Positions 9,743 to 22,700 of a DNA stretch of 64,000 bases are shown piece after piece (within the stretch, counting starts at the first letter, position 1; every line of letters begins with the position of its first letter). The DNA lies in contig JANXXL010000116.1 of the NCBI GenBank assembly GCA_025350625.1, positions 1-64,000 on the forward strand. Reading direction: 5' to 3'. The stretch is from Bryobacterales bacterium (lineage in GTDB: Bacteria > Acidobacteriota > Terriglobia > Bryobacterales > Bryobacteraceae). The notes beneath the pieces are model-generated. The model saw nothing but the letters and a program-made list of their open reading frames with translations, had not been told where the DNA came from and ran no database searches. A program made the translations under genes and the position numbers.

Positions 9743-11896
9743 TCAAAACTTAAGACGAATCCCCGCGTTGAGAACCCGCCCGTCGAGAGGCGCCCAAGCA
9801 TCCACCGTCCAGCGGCCATCGACGCCGCGATCCGGACGCAGCAGCGGGTCCCATCGAGTCTGCCGAACATTCCCCAGGTTTTCCACATTTACGAAAAGCC
9901 GGAAGTGCCCAAAAGTGCGCTCCGCCAGGAGACCGAAGAGAACGTACGCCTTCGACTCGCTGCGGTACGAATTGTCCTCCAGCCGTTGGTGTCCCGTGTA
10001 GTAGCTTTCAACCCCGATCCGGCCCATTCGCTCTTTTTCCCACATCCCCACAATCCCGAAGCTCTGGCGCGGAGTCAGCGGGCTATCGAGCCGTTCACCG
10101 AATTCAAATTGGCGGGAGTAAACATAGGTGTAGCTGGCGGTGGCCGAGAACGGCGCCTTCCGCAGCGTGCCGAGAAATTCGAGACCCCGGTTATTGGTGG
10201 GCCGCGCCAGATTGACAAGTTGGTACCCCTCCCTGCGCTCCACATTTATAGCGTGGCGCACGCTCGAATCGAATAACGTTACTGTGAACGACGCGGGACC
10301 GATACTGCGCGTGAGATCAAACGAGGCGCTTCGCCCGCGTTCCGCAATCAGAGGGTGAGGGATCGTCAGACGGGTTAATCCCGCGGCTTCGGTTTCCTCA
10401 GTCAACGGCGTGGGAGCAAAGAACCCCTGTCCCGCCGAGACGCGGCTGGTCCAGCCATGCCAGCGAAACAGTGCGGAAATTCGCGGACTGAAAAACGTGC
10501 CGTATTGGCTTTGGAAATCGGCTCGGCCGCTCGCCGAAACGGAAAGCCAGCGGGCGATCTCGATGTCGTCCTGCAGAAACACTCCTGGCGTAGTGTACCG
10601 GTACGTAAACTGAGAAACATCGCGAGGCAGATAGACCTCGCGCTCGGCAGCAACGCCCGCCACCCAGGTATTGCGGCGAAACGTGCCCCGAGCCGTGACT
10701 TCTCCGAAAAGCAGTTCATGGCGATCGCGTTCCCGCACGTCTCCGAAGCGATGATCGTGGTCCTGCAAGGACGCTGCGAACCGTGCGGTGATCACGTAGT
10801 CCTTCCGGACAACGAACTGTAGATTTCCGCCGCCATCGTAGCGCCGGGTATTGAGCGCCTCAGTATAAGGTGCACCCGTCGCCGGCAGAACCGCCCCCGG
10901 CAGCGTTCCACCGTCGCGATTCTCATAAGTAAAGCCGCCGGTGAGGAAACCCGTTCGCCCGCTGCCGCCGTCCCAGAAGAATCGCGGACGCACGATGCCG
11001 CGCGAATACGCAGCCACGTCCGCCCAGCCGTCATGGTTTACGTCCTTATGCTCCTGCCAATCGCCGCTGCCTAGAAAAGATGCACCCCAGTGCTGCGTCA
11101 GTTGCGACGCGACGAAAACCGAAGCATCGGTAGCACCCAAAGTGGACCGGTTGAAAAGAATCTCATGAACCGGTTCCGGACCCGGCCGCCGCGAGATCAA
11201 ATTCACCACGCCCGCCATCGCCCCCGCGCCATAGAGCGCCGAAGAGACGCCCTTGATCACTTCCACCTGGCCCAGATCCACCGGAGGAATCTGCAACAAC
11301 CCCAGCCCACCCCCCTGCTGCCCGAAAAGAGGAAGCCCATCGCCCAGGAAGGCTGTGTAGCGCCCGCGCATTCCCTGGATGCGCACACTCGCCGCGCCCA
11401 GCGAAGGCGAAGTGCTTTGCACCCGAAGCCCGCCCATTTCGTTGAGCATCATGACGATGTCGCCCGGAGTCATCATCGTCTTTTCGTCAATCTCATCCGG
11501 TCCCAGCACCTCGACTCGAATCGGCAAGTCCTGGAGCCGCGTCTCCGTGCGCGTAGCGTAAACCGTGACTTCGTCTTCTCTCTGCTCTTGCCGCTGAAGA
11601 TCAAAAGCGATCTGCCACTCCCGAGCCTCATCGACTTGAAGCGTTGCCTGAGCGGGCAGGAACCCTTCCCTGGATACGCTCACTTCCACCTTGCCCAGCG
11701 GCAGTGTAGTTATCGCGATGCCGCTTTGGTCCGTTTGGATAGAGGTGCCGTTCAGCGTCACCACTGCTCCAGCAACCGCAGCAGCCCCGCTTCTTGCCTC
11801 CACCCGGATCGTGGCGCGCGGTGGCTCTTGCGAAATCGCTGGAACTAACGTGGCAATCAGCGCGAGCAGCGTAAGCGCGATTCGGCGAAAGGTCAA
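9743..11896 (-). CDS. TonB-dependent receptor
   Basis: 717 aa; signal peptide, CarboxypepD_reg-like N-terminus, plug domain (RIQGMRGRYTAFLGDGLPLFG), C-terminal GIRLKF. Confidence 0.92.
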   Translation of the reverse strand: MTFRRIALTLLALIATLVPAISQEPPRATIRVEARSGAAAVAGAVVTLNGTSIQTDQSGIAITTLPLGKVEVSVSREGFLPAQATLQVDEAREWQIAFDLQRQEQREDEVTVYATRTETRLQDLPIRVEVLGPDEIDEKTMMTPGDIVMMLNEMGGLRVQSTSPSLGAASVRIQGMRGRYTAFLGDGLPLFGQQGGGLGLLQIPPVDLGQVEVIKGVSSALYGAGAMAGVVNLISRRPGPEPVHEILFNRSTLGATDASVFVASQLTQHWGASFLGSGDWQEHKDVNHDGWADVAAYSRGIVRPRFFWDGGSGRTGFLTGGFTYENRDGGTLPGAVLPATGAPYTEALNTRRYDGGGNLQFVVRKDYVITARFAASLQDHDHRFGDVRERDRHELLFGEVTARGTFRRNTWVAGVAAEREVYLPRDVSQFTYRYTTPGVFLQDDIEIARWLSVSASGRADFQSQYGTFFSPRISALFRWHGWTSRVSAGQGFFAPTPLTEETEAAGLTRLTIPHPLIAERGRSASFDLTRSIGPASFTVTLFDSSVRHAINVERREGYQLVNLARPTNNRGLEFLGTLRKAPFSATASYTYVYSRQFEFGERLDSPLTPRQSFGIVGMWEKERMGRIGVESYYTGHQRLEDNSYRSESKAYVLFGLLAERTFGHFRLFVNVENLGNVRQTRWDPLLRPDRGVDGRWTVDAWAPLDGRVLNAGIRLKF

Positions 11897-11905
11897 ACCG
11901 CTGAC

Positions 11906-12670
11906 CTAGCGAACGCGTCTCACGCGGTAATCTTCCACCGCCGGCATGTTCACCACCCGGCACATCTCATGCAATCGCGACCTTGCGCGAGTGCCGATCA
12001 TCTCCGCCAGCGTCCTCTCGCGAATGGTTTTCTTCTCGCCACCCGGCATGGCGAAGTCCCTCACCCGTTCCTCGTCGGTAAGGTTGGTTGTGGCAATCAG
12101 CGGCTTCTTCTGATTGCAGCGATGAGTGATGATCGCCGTCACCGTATCCTCCACCCAATCCGTGACGCGGTGCGCGCCCAGATCGTCGAGTAGCAGGACT
12201 TCAACATCCAGCGCCGCACGATACGCTTCACGATCCGCAGCCCCCGACGCCGCATCGTAACCCGAGCGAATGCGGTCCAGCAGATTCTGGTAATCGTAAA
12301 ACAGGCACTCGTGGCCCTTATCGAGGAGCGCGCGCATCGCCGCCACCGCCAGGTGAGTTTTGCCGGTACCCGGCTCACCGATCAGCAGCAGCCCCGGCCG
12401 GGTCTTCGTAGGGAACTCGCGCGTAAAACTGCGAACCTGCATCAGGACCGTCCCCAGCCCCTGCCGCGCCACCGGATTGTCGGCCGGCATCTGAAAATTA
12501 TCCAGCGATGCCTGCTCGTAATTCGGCGGAATGTTGGAGCTTTCCTTCAGGTCGCGCGCCCGCGTCGCCGCCGCGCACACGCAGCGTTCCGCGCCCGAAA
12601 GCCCCGCGCGCTCGACAATCTTCCAGCCTGTGCCATCGCAAACCGTGCAGGTGCTTTCCATCGTAGTCAT
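11906..12670 (-). CDS. DnaC/IstB-like ATP-binding protein with N-terminal zinc ribbon
   Basis: 254 aa; CTVCDGTG, Walker A GEPGTGKTHLAVA, Walker B LLLDDLG. Confidence 0.85.
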   Translation of the reverse strand: MTTMESTCTVCDGTGWKIVERAGLSGAERCVCAAATRARDLKESSNIPPNYEQASLDNFQMPADNPVARQGLGTVLMQVRSFTREFPTKTRPGLLLIGEPGTGKTHLAVAAMRALLDKGHECLFYDYQNLLDRIRSGYDAASGAADREAYRAALDVEVLLLDDLGAHRVTDWVEDTVTAIITHRCNQKKPLIATTNLTDEERVRDFAMPGGEKKTIRERTLAEMIGTRARSRLHEMCRVVNMPAVEDYRVRRVR

Positions 12671-13151
12671 TCGATCACCACCAATATGTCGCCCGCCGAA
12701 ACCGTCGCGCCCGCTGCCGATCTCACTTCCACCACCCGCCCTTTTCGCGGCGACTTTATCTCATTTTGCATCTTCATCGCCTCGACAACAACCAACCCCT
12801 GTCCCGCCTCTACATCCTGCCCCGACTCGACCAGTACTCGGATTACGCGCCCCGGCATCAGCGCCGCCACGGTTTGCGGTCCCGATCCCTCAGCGGCCGC
12901 GCGCCTACCGCGCAGACTGCGTGGATCGAACACCTCGACCTGAAACACCCGCCCGTTGACCGAAACCTCGCCCGCCCCCAGAAGTGTGACCGCGTAACTG
13001 CGACCCTCGATCAGCACCGACCATCGTGCTTCGCCGCACGGCGCCACCGAGTAATTCCGTTCCATCGCCGCGCCGGCCTCCGCCTGGTATTCGAGACGTC
13101 CCCCGCCGTCCAATAAACTAGCGGCCTTCCCGTCGATCACAATTTCGTACT

Positions 13152-13155
<4 letters not shown>
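12667..13155 (-). CDS. Biotin/lipoyl-attachment (BCCP-type) protein
   Basis: 163 codons from GTG at 13155; VVEAMKMQNEIKSP biotinylation motif. Confidence 0.88.
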
Positions 13156-14642
<1,487 letters not shown>

Positions 14643-14651
14643 GTTGCAACC

Positions 14652-15995
14652 CTACCGCCGTTTTGTCCGGATCACAATCGGCGTCCCCGTGAAATCGAAG
14701 CGCTCGCGCAGCCGGTTCGCCAGGTACCGCTCCGCCGAGAAATGCAGCTTCCCGGCCTTGTCCGTAAACGCCACAAACGTGGGAGGGCGCACGTTCGCCT
14801 GCGTCATGTAGTAAATCTTCATATCGTATTCCCACTCAAGCGAAGCCACAAACCGGTTCAACTCGCCCGTCGTGATGCGCCGCGAAGCCGCCTCATAAGC
14901 CTTCTTGATCAGCGGAAACAACCCCCGCGTCCCCAGCCTCTTCTCCGCCGACACAAACGCAATCGGAGCATACTCCAGAAACTTCAAATTGTCGCGGATC
15001 TGCTCGATGAACTTGCTCTTGTTCTTGTCCTTCGATGCGTCCCACTTGTTCACCACCAGGATGATCGCGCGCCCCTCCTCGTGGGCGTATCCCGCGATAG
15101 TCGCGTCGAGCGCCAGCACACCTTCGCTCGCGTCCATTACCAGCAGCGCCACATGCGACATACGCAGATGCCGCCGCGCCATCACCACGCTGAGTTTTTC
15201 CGCCATCAGCTTAGTCTTGCCCTTGCGGCGGATGCCGGCCGTATCGACGAACACATACTCGGTGCCGTTGTCGGTGACTTTTTCGTCGACCGCATCGCGC
15301 GTGGTTCCCGCCACCGGCGACACAATCGCGCGCTCGGTCCCAGTCAGCGTGTTTAGCAGCGTCGATTTCCCTACGTTGGGCCGGCCGATGATGGCGATCT
15401 TGATCGGCAGCGTCCGCTCCTCTTCGGGCTCTGGCTCCGGACCCGCGTCTTCTCCGCGCACCTTCTTCCGCGCCACAGGCTCGGCCGCGAATCCCTCCGT
15501 CACGTGATCCAGCAGGTCCTCGAACCCCAGCCGGTGCTCCGCCGAAACCGGAAACAAATGTTTGAACCCAAGTCCATGAAATTCGTGCGCCAGCGCCTCG
15601 CGCTGGGGACTGTCGATTTTATTCACCGCCACCGACACCGGCTTCCCCAGCTTGTGCAGCATCCGCGCCAGGTCGCGATCGACACCCGTGATCTCACTGC
15701 GCCCGTCGATCAGAAATATGATATGCGCCGCCGTCTCGAACGCCATCCGCGCCTGTTTCAGAATCTGCGTCGGAATCATCTCGGCATCGTTCGGGATGAT
15801 GCCGCCCGTGTCGATCAGATCGAACTTGCGCCCGCGATAAGCCGCCTCGCCATAGATGCGGTCCCGCGTGATCCCGGGCTCGTTGCCGACAATCGAGCGC
15901 CGCTGCCCAATAATCGCGTTAAACAGCGTGGACTTGCCCACATTCGGCCGGCCGACAATGACCACAGAGGGGAGAGAAGACACTCCCTCTATCAT
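14652..15995 (-). CDS. der: Ribosome biogenesis GTPase Der (EngA)
   Basis: 447 aa; two GTPase domains (GRPNVGKSTLFN and GRPNVGKSTLLN), KH-like C-terminus. Confidence 0.97.
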   Translation of the reverse strand: MIEGVSSLPSVVIVGRPNVGKSTLFNAIIGQRRSIVGNEPGITRDRIYGEAAYRGRKFDLIDTGGIIPNDAEMIPTQILKQARMAFETAAHIIFLIDGRSEITGVDRDLARMLHKLGKPVSVAVNKIDSPQREALAHEFHGLGFKHLFPVSAEHRLGFEDLLDHVTEGFAAEPVARKKVRGEDAGPEPEPEEERTLPIKIAIIGRPNVGKSTLLNTLTGTERAIVSPVAGTTRDAVDEKVTDNGTEYVFVDTAGIRRKGKTKLMAEKLSVVMARRHLRMSHVALLVMDASEGVLALDATIAGYAHEEGRAIILVVNKWDASKDKNKSKFIEQIRDNLKFLEYAPIAFVSAEKRLGTRGLFPLIKKAYEAASRRITTGELNRFVASLEWEYDMKIYYMTQANVRPPTFVAFTDKAGKLHFSAERYLANRLRERFDFTGTPIVIRTKRR

Positions 15996-16124
15996 CGCTT
16001 AGCTCATCGTGCGGCTTTCGTGGTACGGTCGAAATGGGCTTAGAGTAGTGTCGGGAATTCTCATTCCTCTAACCGGCTGCGGGAAATCGCATGGACATGA
16101 CCGCAGCGGCCGACGTGAACGACC

Positions 16125-17207
16125 ATGGCCACGCGAAGAGAATTTATCAAAAGCGCCGCTCTTCCGGGCTTGGTTTCGACGAACGCGGCGTGCGCCGCCT
16201 CCGACCGGTATGGATTGACGCTGAGTGCGTTGCGTGCCCCGCTTCTCGAATCGGGGGATCAAGCGGCGCTACTGCGGGAAATGGTGCGCTGCGCCACGCT
16301 TGCCGCCAGCGGCCATAACACGCAGCCCTGGAAATTCGCTTTATCGCCGGGTGCGATTTCGATTCGCCCCGATCTCTCGCGTCGCACGCCAGTGGTCGAT
16401 CCGGATGAACATCATCTCTGGGTGAGCCTCGGCTGTGCGACCGAGAACCTGGTGCTTGCCGCCGCAGCGTTGGGCAAGCATGCCGGCGTCACATTCGATC
16501 GGCAGGAAGTGCATGTCGCTCTCGACAGCGCCGCGCCGGTGCGCTCCCCGCTGGTGGATGCGATATTCCACCGGCAGTGTACCCGCTCCGAGTATGACGG
16601 CCAGCCGATACCAAGCGACATGATCCAGGAAATGGCGCGGGCTGCCGACCGGAGCGGCGTCGGCCTCCTGCTGCTCACCGAGCGGACCAAAGTCGAAGGC
16701 GTGCTGGATTACGTCACGCAAGGCAACAGCGCGCAAATACGCGATGCGGCCTTCGTAAAAGAGCTCAAGAACTGGGTTCGCTTCAACCAGGCCGATGCGC
16801 TGGCCACCGGCGACGGATTGTTCTCGCGTTTGACCGGCAATCCGACATTGCCGCGCTGGCTCGGCAATGTGCTGTTCGGCATGGTTTTAAGCGACAAGAC
16901 TGAGAACGACAAATACGCCAGGCATCTGCGCTCATCGGCCGGTGTCGCGGTCTTTGTCGGGGACCGCGCCGACGCCGCTAGCTGGCTCGAAGTCGGCCGC
17001 TCCTACGAGCGTTTCGCACTTGCCGCGACCGCGCTCGGCGTACGTACCGCTTTCGTCAATCAGCCGATCGAAGTCCCGGCTTTGCGCACGCAGTTCGCTC
17101 AGTGGCTCGGACTGCGATCGCGGCGGCCGGACCTGGTGGTGCGCTTCGGCCACGGCCCGCAACTGCCGTATTCGCTGCGGCGTCCGCTGGCCGACGTGAT
17201 CGTGTGA
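16125..17207 (+). CDS. Acg-like FMN-binding nitroreductase-fold protein with Tat-type signal
   Basis: 360 aa; TRREFIK Tat motif; CATLAASGHNTQPWKF. Confidence 0.8.
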   Translation: MATRREFIKSAALPGLVSTNAACAASDRYGLTLSALRAPLLESGDQAALLREMVRCATLAASGHNTQPWKFALSPGAISIRPDLSRRTPVVDPDEHHLWVSLGCATENLVLAAAALGKHAGVTFDRQEVHVALDSAAPVRSPLVDAIFHRQCTRSEYDGQPIPSDMIQEMARAADRSGVGLLLLTERTKVEGVLDYVTQGNSAQIRDAAFVKELKNWVRFNQADALATGDGLFSRLTGNPTLPRWLGNVLFGMVLSDKTENDKYARHLRSSAGVAVFVGDRADAASWLEVGRSYERFALAATALGVRTAFVNQPIEVPALRTQFAQWLGLRSRRPDLVVRFGHGPQLPYSLRRPLADVIV

Positions 17208-17300
17208 CCACGGCGCTCATCGCCGGGAACCCGCTCTATCATCGCTACGACGATTCCCAAAAGGCTGCATAGCGGTGTACAATTTCACAGGAGAGAAAAA

Positions 17301-18350
17301 ATGAAAAAATCACCCGCGATATTATCGACCCTGTTCGTCGCATTCGCGCTGGGAGCCACGGCTCAAGACAAGCCCCCCCTTAAGCTGATCGCCACCACAC
17401 CTCTACCGAAGTTAGTAGGCGACCTGGAATTTTTCGCTCCCGACATCAAGGGCAACCGCCTGTTTATGTGCGCCGAGAACAGCGGAACCGTCGAAGTCCT
17501 CGACCTCCACACCGGCAAGTGGCTGCGCAGCATCCCCGGATTCAAGGCGCCCCATGACATTGTTTATCTTCCCGAAACCAATAATCTGGTCGTCAGCGAC
17601 GGCGACGATGACTTCGGGTGGGCCTATCTGTTGAGCGGTTCAACCTACAAGATCATCGACAAGATAAAATTGCCCAACGACGTGGATGAGGCAGTATTCG
17701 ATCCCAAGCAAAAGCTTTTCTACATCGAGAGCGGTCCCGCGCAGCCCGACGGCGGCAAGACTCACTTGATCAACATCATAGACACCAAGAATTTTAAACT
17801 CGTCGGGACCATCTCCCTGCCCGGCAAAAGCTCCAGCGCCATGATCGTAGACCGCGCTGCCGAGAAGCTTTACGTCAATAACTCGGGGACCAGCGAGATC
17901 CTCGTTGTCGACCTTAAGACTCGCAAGGTGATTTCCAAGTGGCCCCTGGCGGGCGCTAAGAACCTGAATGGGCTCGGCCTCGACGAAGCGAATCATCGCT
18001 TGTTCAGCGCTACCCGCATTCCCGCAAAGTTTTGGGTTCTTAACACCGACACCGGCAAAGTGGTCACGACCCTCCCTTGCACGAATTTCAACGACCACAT
18101 GATCTTTGACGAGCCGCACAAGCGTATCTACATCACCGGGACCGAAACCGCCACCGTCATCGAACAGCGCGATGCGGATCATTACACCGTCCGGGCAGAA
18201 GTCCCCACCGGCTACCGCGCGAAGACCTCGATTCTCGTCCCCGAAGTGAATCGCCTTTTCGTCGCCTTGTCGGCGAAGGACATGAGCGGGAAGCCGCTGG
18301 TCAAGCCAGGAACACAAAACGCGGTTAAGGTCTATGAGGTGCTCCCCTAG
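17301..18350 (+). CDS. Secreted YVTN-type beta-propeller protein
   Basis: 349 aa; signal peptide, repeated propeller strands; paralog of 36733..37755. Confidence 0.75.
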   Translation: MKKSPAILSTLFVAFALGATAQDKPPLKLIATTPLPKLVGDLEFFAPDIKGNRLFMCAENSGTVEVLDLHTGKWLRSIPGFKAPHDIVYLPETNNLVVSDGDDDFGWAYLLSGSTYKIIDKIKLPNDVDEAVFDPKQKLFYIESGPAQPDGGKTHLINIIDTKNFKLVGTISLPGKSSSAMIVDRAAEKLYVNNSGTSEILVVDLKTRKVISKWPLAGAKNLNGLGLDEANHRLFSATRIPAKFWVLNTDTGKVVTTLPCTNFNDHMIFDEPHKRIYITGTETATVIEQRDADHYTVRAEVPTGYRAKTSILVPEVNRLFVALSAKDMSGKPLVKPGTQNAVKVYEVLP

Positions 18351-18356
18351 ACCGGC

Positions 18357-19559
18357 TCAGCGCACGTTCTTCTCAATCCAGCTTTGAAGATATTTAGCGA
18401 TGCCGGCGCTGTTCTTTTCCGACATCATCTGGTGCCCGTTACCGCGCAATCCGACGTCTTCCAAGTTCACAAACGTGGTTTTCACGCCCGCCTGATTCAG
18501 CCACTTGGCCATGCAGTGGGCATAGGGACGGTGATAGCTCGCCTCCGCCGTCACATTAAGGACCGGAACCGCCTGCAGGTTCGCCATCTTGTGTGCAGGC
18601 TCCTTTTGAATCCAGCAAGCATGCAGGTCCGCCCCATCCGGCTGCTCCTGGCGAACGATCTGCAATTCGGAGGCTTCCTTGATCGGCGGATCGTAATGAA
18701 CCGGCAGATTGGTCACGCCCCACAGCCGCGCCGGACCAGTCGATCCTCTTTCCGCATTGACGATCGGAGGAGCCACCGGCTCCACCGCAACAATCCCCTT
18801 GACGAACTTCGACCGTGCGTCTGCCACTACCCAGCCCGTCGATCCCATCCCAGAATTCAGCAGCAGAACCACCGGCTGGCCGATCATATCGATCAATTGC
18901 ACAATCGCGTCCACGCTGCGCTGTTCCTGGTTTGGACTCGCCACGGTCTGCAGCTCGGTCTTCGCGAAATAATCGAACACCGGATCGCCCATTTTGCCCT
19001 TGTTCGGAGCATCGCTCGGCCATTGCGAATACTTCTTGTACTGCGGCCAGGTGCTGGCCGGAGTCGCGGGCGGACGGCCACCGGTCCAGATCTCCTCCAT
19101 GAGCGGGCCCGAGCGCGGAGGCAACAGGTTGCCATCGATGGCCGGGTGGTACGCGGAACGCCCCTGTCCTGGATAATCCAACATGTAGACGGTGTAGCCT
19201 TGATTGACGAAATCATACGCCCAGCCCGGCCGGCCATCGGGTGTTTGCATCAGGCTGTAGGCTCCTTGCCCACCGCCGCCGCTGATAAATACCATTGGAT
19301 ACGGGTGCCGGATCGTCTTCGGAACCCACACTTCCACGTACATCGCGCCGTCCATCACCTCTTTGCCAGGTTCGCCAGCCCAATGGCCGCCGACATAAAA
19401 ATGGCCTTGCCGTCCGATTTCCGCAGTGGAAAACGTGGGCACCGATGACGGAGGCGCGGCTCCGGCAGCAGCGGCCTTCTGGATATTTGCTCCAAACCAT
19501 CCGCCGGCGATAATTGCAGCCACCGCTGAGAGCCCGACAGTCGATACACGCTTGTTCAT
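18357..19559 (-). CDS. Secreted alpha/beta-hydrolase-like protein
   Basis: 400 aa; signal peptide, YMLDYPGQGRS, LLLNSGMGSTGW, C-terminal NGHQMM. Confidence 0.75.
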   Translation of the reverse strand: MNKRVSTVGLSAVAAIIAGGWFGANIQKAAAAGAAPPSSVPTFSTAEIGRQGHFYVGGHWAGEPGKEVMDGAMYVEVWVPKTIRHPYPMVFISGGGGQGAYSLMQTPDGRPGWAYDFVNQGYTVYMLDYPGQGRSAYHPAIDGNLLPPRSGPLMEEIWTGGRPPATPASTWPQYKKYSQWPSDAPNKGKMGDPVFDYFAKTELQTVASPNQEQRSVDAIVQLIDMIGQPVVLLLNSGMGSTGWVVADARSKFVKGIVAVEPVAPPIVNAERGSTGPARLWGVTNLPVHYDPPIKEASELQIVRQEQPDGADLHACWIQKEPAHKMANLQAVPVLNVTAEASYHRPYAHCMAKWLNQAGVKTTFVNLEDVGLRGNGHQMMSEKNSAGIAKYLQSWIEKNVR

Positions 19560-19701
19560 CTCGTCTCCTTTGACGTTTTTTCCACTTAGAGTTTATAACT
19601 ATGTTGCATGGTTAGCTAGGGCGGCAGGAAATAGCGGACAGACCTACTAGCGGGAAATTCGAGGAGCGGATTATCCCGCCCCTCGAACTTGGAGAACACA
19701 A

Positions 19702-22700
19702 CTAGAAGTTGATTTTCAACCCGAGCTGGACCGCGCGAGAGCTTCCCGAACCCAGCAGTGAATTGCCGGCCGCGCCGTCAGGCGTTGCGCACCCGCAGCC
19801 AAACGTGTTCTGCGCGCCTCCGGGATCGTTACCAACACCCCAACCGTTCACTGAGCCGAACGGATTGGCGATATTGGGGTGGTTAAGAATGTTGAAGAAC
19901 TCGGCCCGGAACTGGACGTTCAACCGCTCCTTGTAGGCGAAGGTTTTGAATATAGAAAAATCCAAATTCTTGTAGCCCGAATCGCGGAAGGTGTTCCGCC
20001 CCATGGTGCCGAAGGTTCCCGCTTTGGGAGGAGCCATCACCGATTTACCGGATACGTAGCAGCCACCAGTGTTCAGCGTACTGATGTCAGGAGAGACCGC
20101 TGTGCACTGCGCCCACATCGCGTTCGAAGCGGCGGCCGAAAGGTTGGTCTGAATGTTGGAGACGCCGCTGGTAATACTGCAACCGCCTGCCCCAGGGCCA
20201 GTGCAATAAGGAATGGAACTCGAGCCGGACTTGAAGTCACTCGGGTTCCCATAGAAATTCCAGCGATCCGCGGTATCTCCGCTTCCGCTGAAATCGTTCG
20301 CGGTGTCATTCACCAGCCACGGTTGGCCGGTCTGAAGGCTCAAGATGGAGTTGAGCTTCCAGCCTTCCAGCATCTGGCCAAAACCTTTTTTCCCGGGTAG
20401 GTTGTAAGTGGCCGTGAAAGTGAATCGGTGGCGAATATCGAAATCGCCGCTCGCATACTCCGCCCCCGGATTCTTGCTGTCTTGCGGTAGAAATCCCTGG
20501 CGATTGAGTGACCCGTTATCGAGGCCGTGACCATAGGTATATCCCGCAGTGAAGGAAACCCCGTGCGAAAGCCGCTTGGTCAGGGTAGACTGCAGGCTGT
20601 TGTAGTTGGAATGCGAATCGTTCGACATCTGGTCGATGAACTTTAGGTAGGGAAATTTCGCCGCGTACGGACGAACGCCGGTGACCGGATCAATCTGGTT
20701 GATGTCGCGAAAACCCGTCAGCCTGCTCCCGTGATTACCGACATAGCCAACCTCCAGCGAAAGGTTCCCGCTGAAAGCGTGCTGGACACCCAAATTCCAA
20801 TTCGTGACGTATGGGATCTTCAGATTCGGATCGACCGCCAGGATGTTGCACGGTCCTGACTTGGTGCAGCTAACCCCGGCGCCCGCCGGAAAAACCACGC
20901 CATTCCAGTTGAGATTCGAGCCGGGGATGCTGGCTGAGGCGAGCTGGATGGTGCCCCCGAAAGTGGTCGGACAAGGTACGCCGACGGCTACCTTGGTGGT
21001 GCAACCGCCTGTCGGGACGGCCGCGAGGCTGAGCGACGTACTATTCTGGAGCCCTCCCTCCGCCAGGAACGGCGCCGCTGTGAGCGTCGAGTAAATGATA
21101 CTGGCCCCGGCGCGGATAATCGTGGTGCCCTTGCCTGTGACATCCCATGCAACACCCAAGCGCGGCGAGAAGTTCTTGCGATCGGGCTTCCACAGAGTAT
21201 CGCCTACGCCTGACTGGCCCTGCTGAACCAGTCCCACCGCTGGATCGAAGTTTCCCAGAAGATTGTTGGCTTCTTTAATCGGCGCGGTGTAGGAATAGCG
21301 CAGACCCAGATTGACCATTATTTTGGGGGTCAGATGCCAGTCATCCTGTATGAACCCTGCAATGGAATTCCACTTCATCTGGCGAAGCGGACTGCCTACG
21401 AGGAGAAATCCCCTCGACGGATTCCCAGCGAAAAAGTCTTCCAATGGCGTGGAGCATGATGTCGTTGGGTCATTTGGGCAAGTGAATTGGGAGAGCTTCC
21501 CGCCCTGGAAATCGATACGGCCCCGGCTGGTGTCTCCAGAGGCGGAATTCACCCAGATTTGCGCGAACTCACCGCCAAACTTAAAGGCGTGCTTGCCGCG
21601 CAAATACGAGACGTTGTCCTGAAAATGCGAATCGTAAGTGTGCCACTGATTGGGACGGTTGTGGAATGTGCCGATGCTGTTAAAACCTGTAATGTTGATA
21701 TTCGGCAGCCCACCCGATCCCGTAACGCCTGTGTTCACCGGGTAGCCCTTGCCATCGGCAAGAACATTGACGTCGTCAGGGCTAAAGACGAAGTTGGTGC
21801 GGTTGTATCCCACGCGGACTTCGTTCACCAGGCGGGAACCGGGGGTCCAAATCCAGTTGCCGACGGTGCTCCAGGTGCGTATTTTATTTGTGTCCTCGAA
21901 AATTTGGTTCACGAACGGGTGATCCTGTCCATCGCCGCTGTAGTTGCCGAAGAGCAAGAAGCCATTCACCATGTGCTTGTTGCTAAGGCGGTAATCGACC
22001 TTAGATACCACGTTGTCACTCACACTCGTAATTGGGAAACTGCTGGTATAGCTGGTGTTGTTCGCAGAGGCCCCTTGGATCAGGCCGCCGGTGCAAGTGG
22101 GGGCCAAGGTGCAGCCCAATAAATTCAGACTGATAGGATTGGGCGTTATCCCGGCCTTCTGCAGCGCTTTGATGGCATCCACCATGCTGCGTTTCGGATC
22201 CGGGGTGGCCTGTCCGGCGAGTGCCGGAGTGTTAGTGCCAAACGCAGTGCCTACCAGCGACCGGAGGCCCTCATAGCCTCCAAAGAAAAAGAGTTTGTCT
22301 TTAATGATTCGACCGCCTACCACCGACCCGAACTGCTCCAACTCTGTCGCCAGCTTCGGGTTTGGAGGGGGGTTGAACAGGTTGCGTGCGTCCCAGTCTA
22401 CGTCGCGGCCAAACGCGTAAGCCGAACCGTGAAGCGAGTTGGTTCCGGACCGGATGCCGACGTTCACCACCGCGCCGGGCTTCCAGCCGAACTCCGCTTT
22501 AGGATTTTCCGCGAGGTTGAATTCCTGAATGGCATCGATGGGCAATATCGTCGCCCCATCGTTGAACGGACTCGGCATGTTAGCAATCGGCCGCGAGTCG
22601 TAGAAATTGGCACTCAGAATCCCATCCACCATCCATGCCGATTCATCGGGACGAATGTTATTGGTGCTTTGCGTCCACGGTCCGCCGCCCGGCTGCACCG

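Noticed and set aside
11906-12670. IstB-like ATPase as evidence for an IS21 element
   Set aside because: No IstA transposase or terminal repeats; zinc-ribbon N-terminus and coupling to BCCP/accC indicate a chromosomal DnaC-like gene.
18384-19448. 354-aa plus-strand ORF
   Set aside because: Antisense shadow of the alpha/beta-hydrolase gene.
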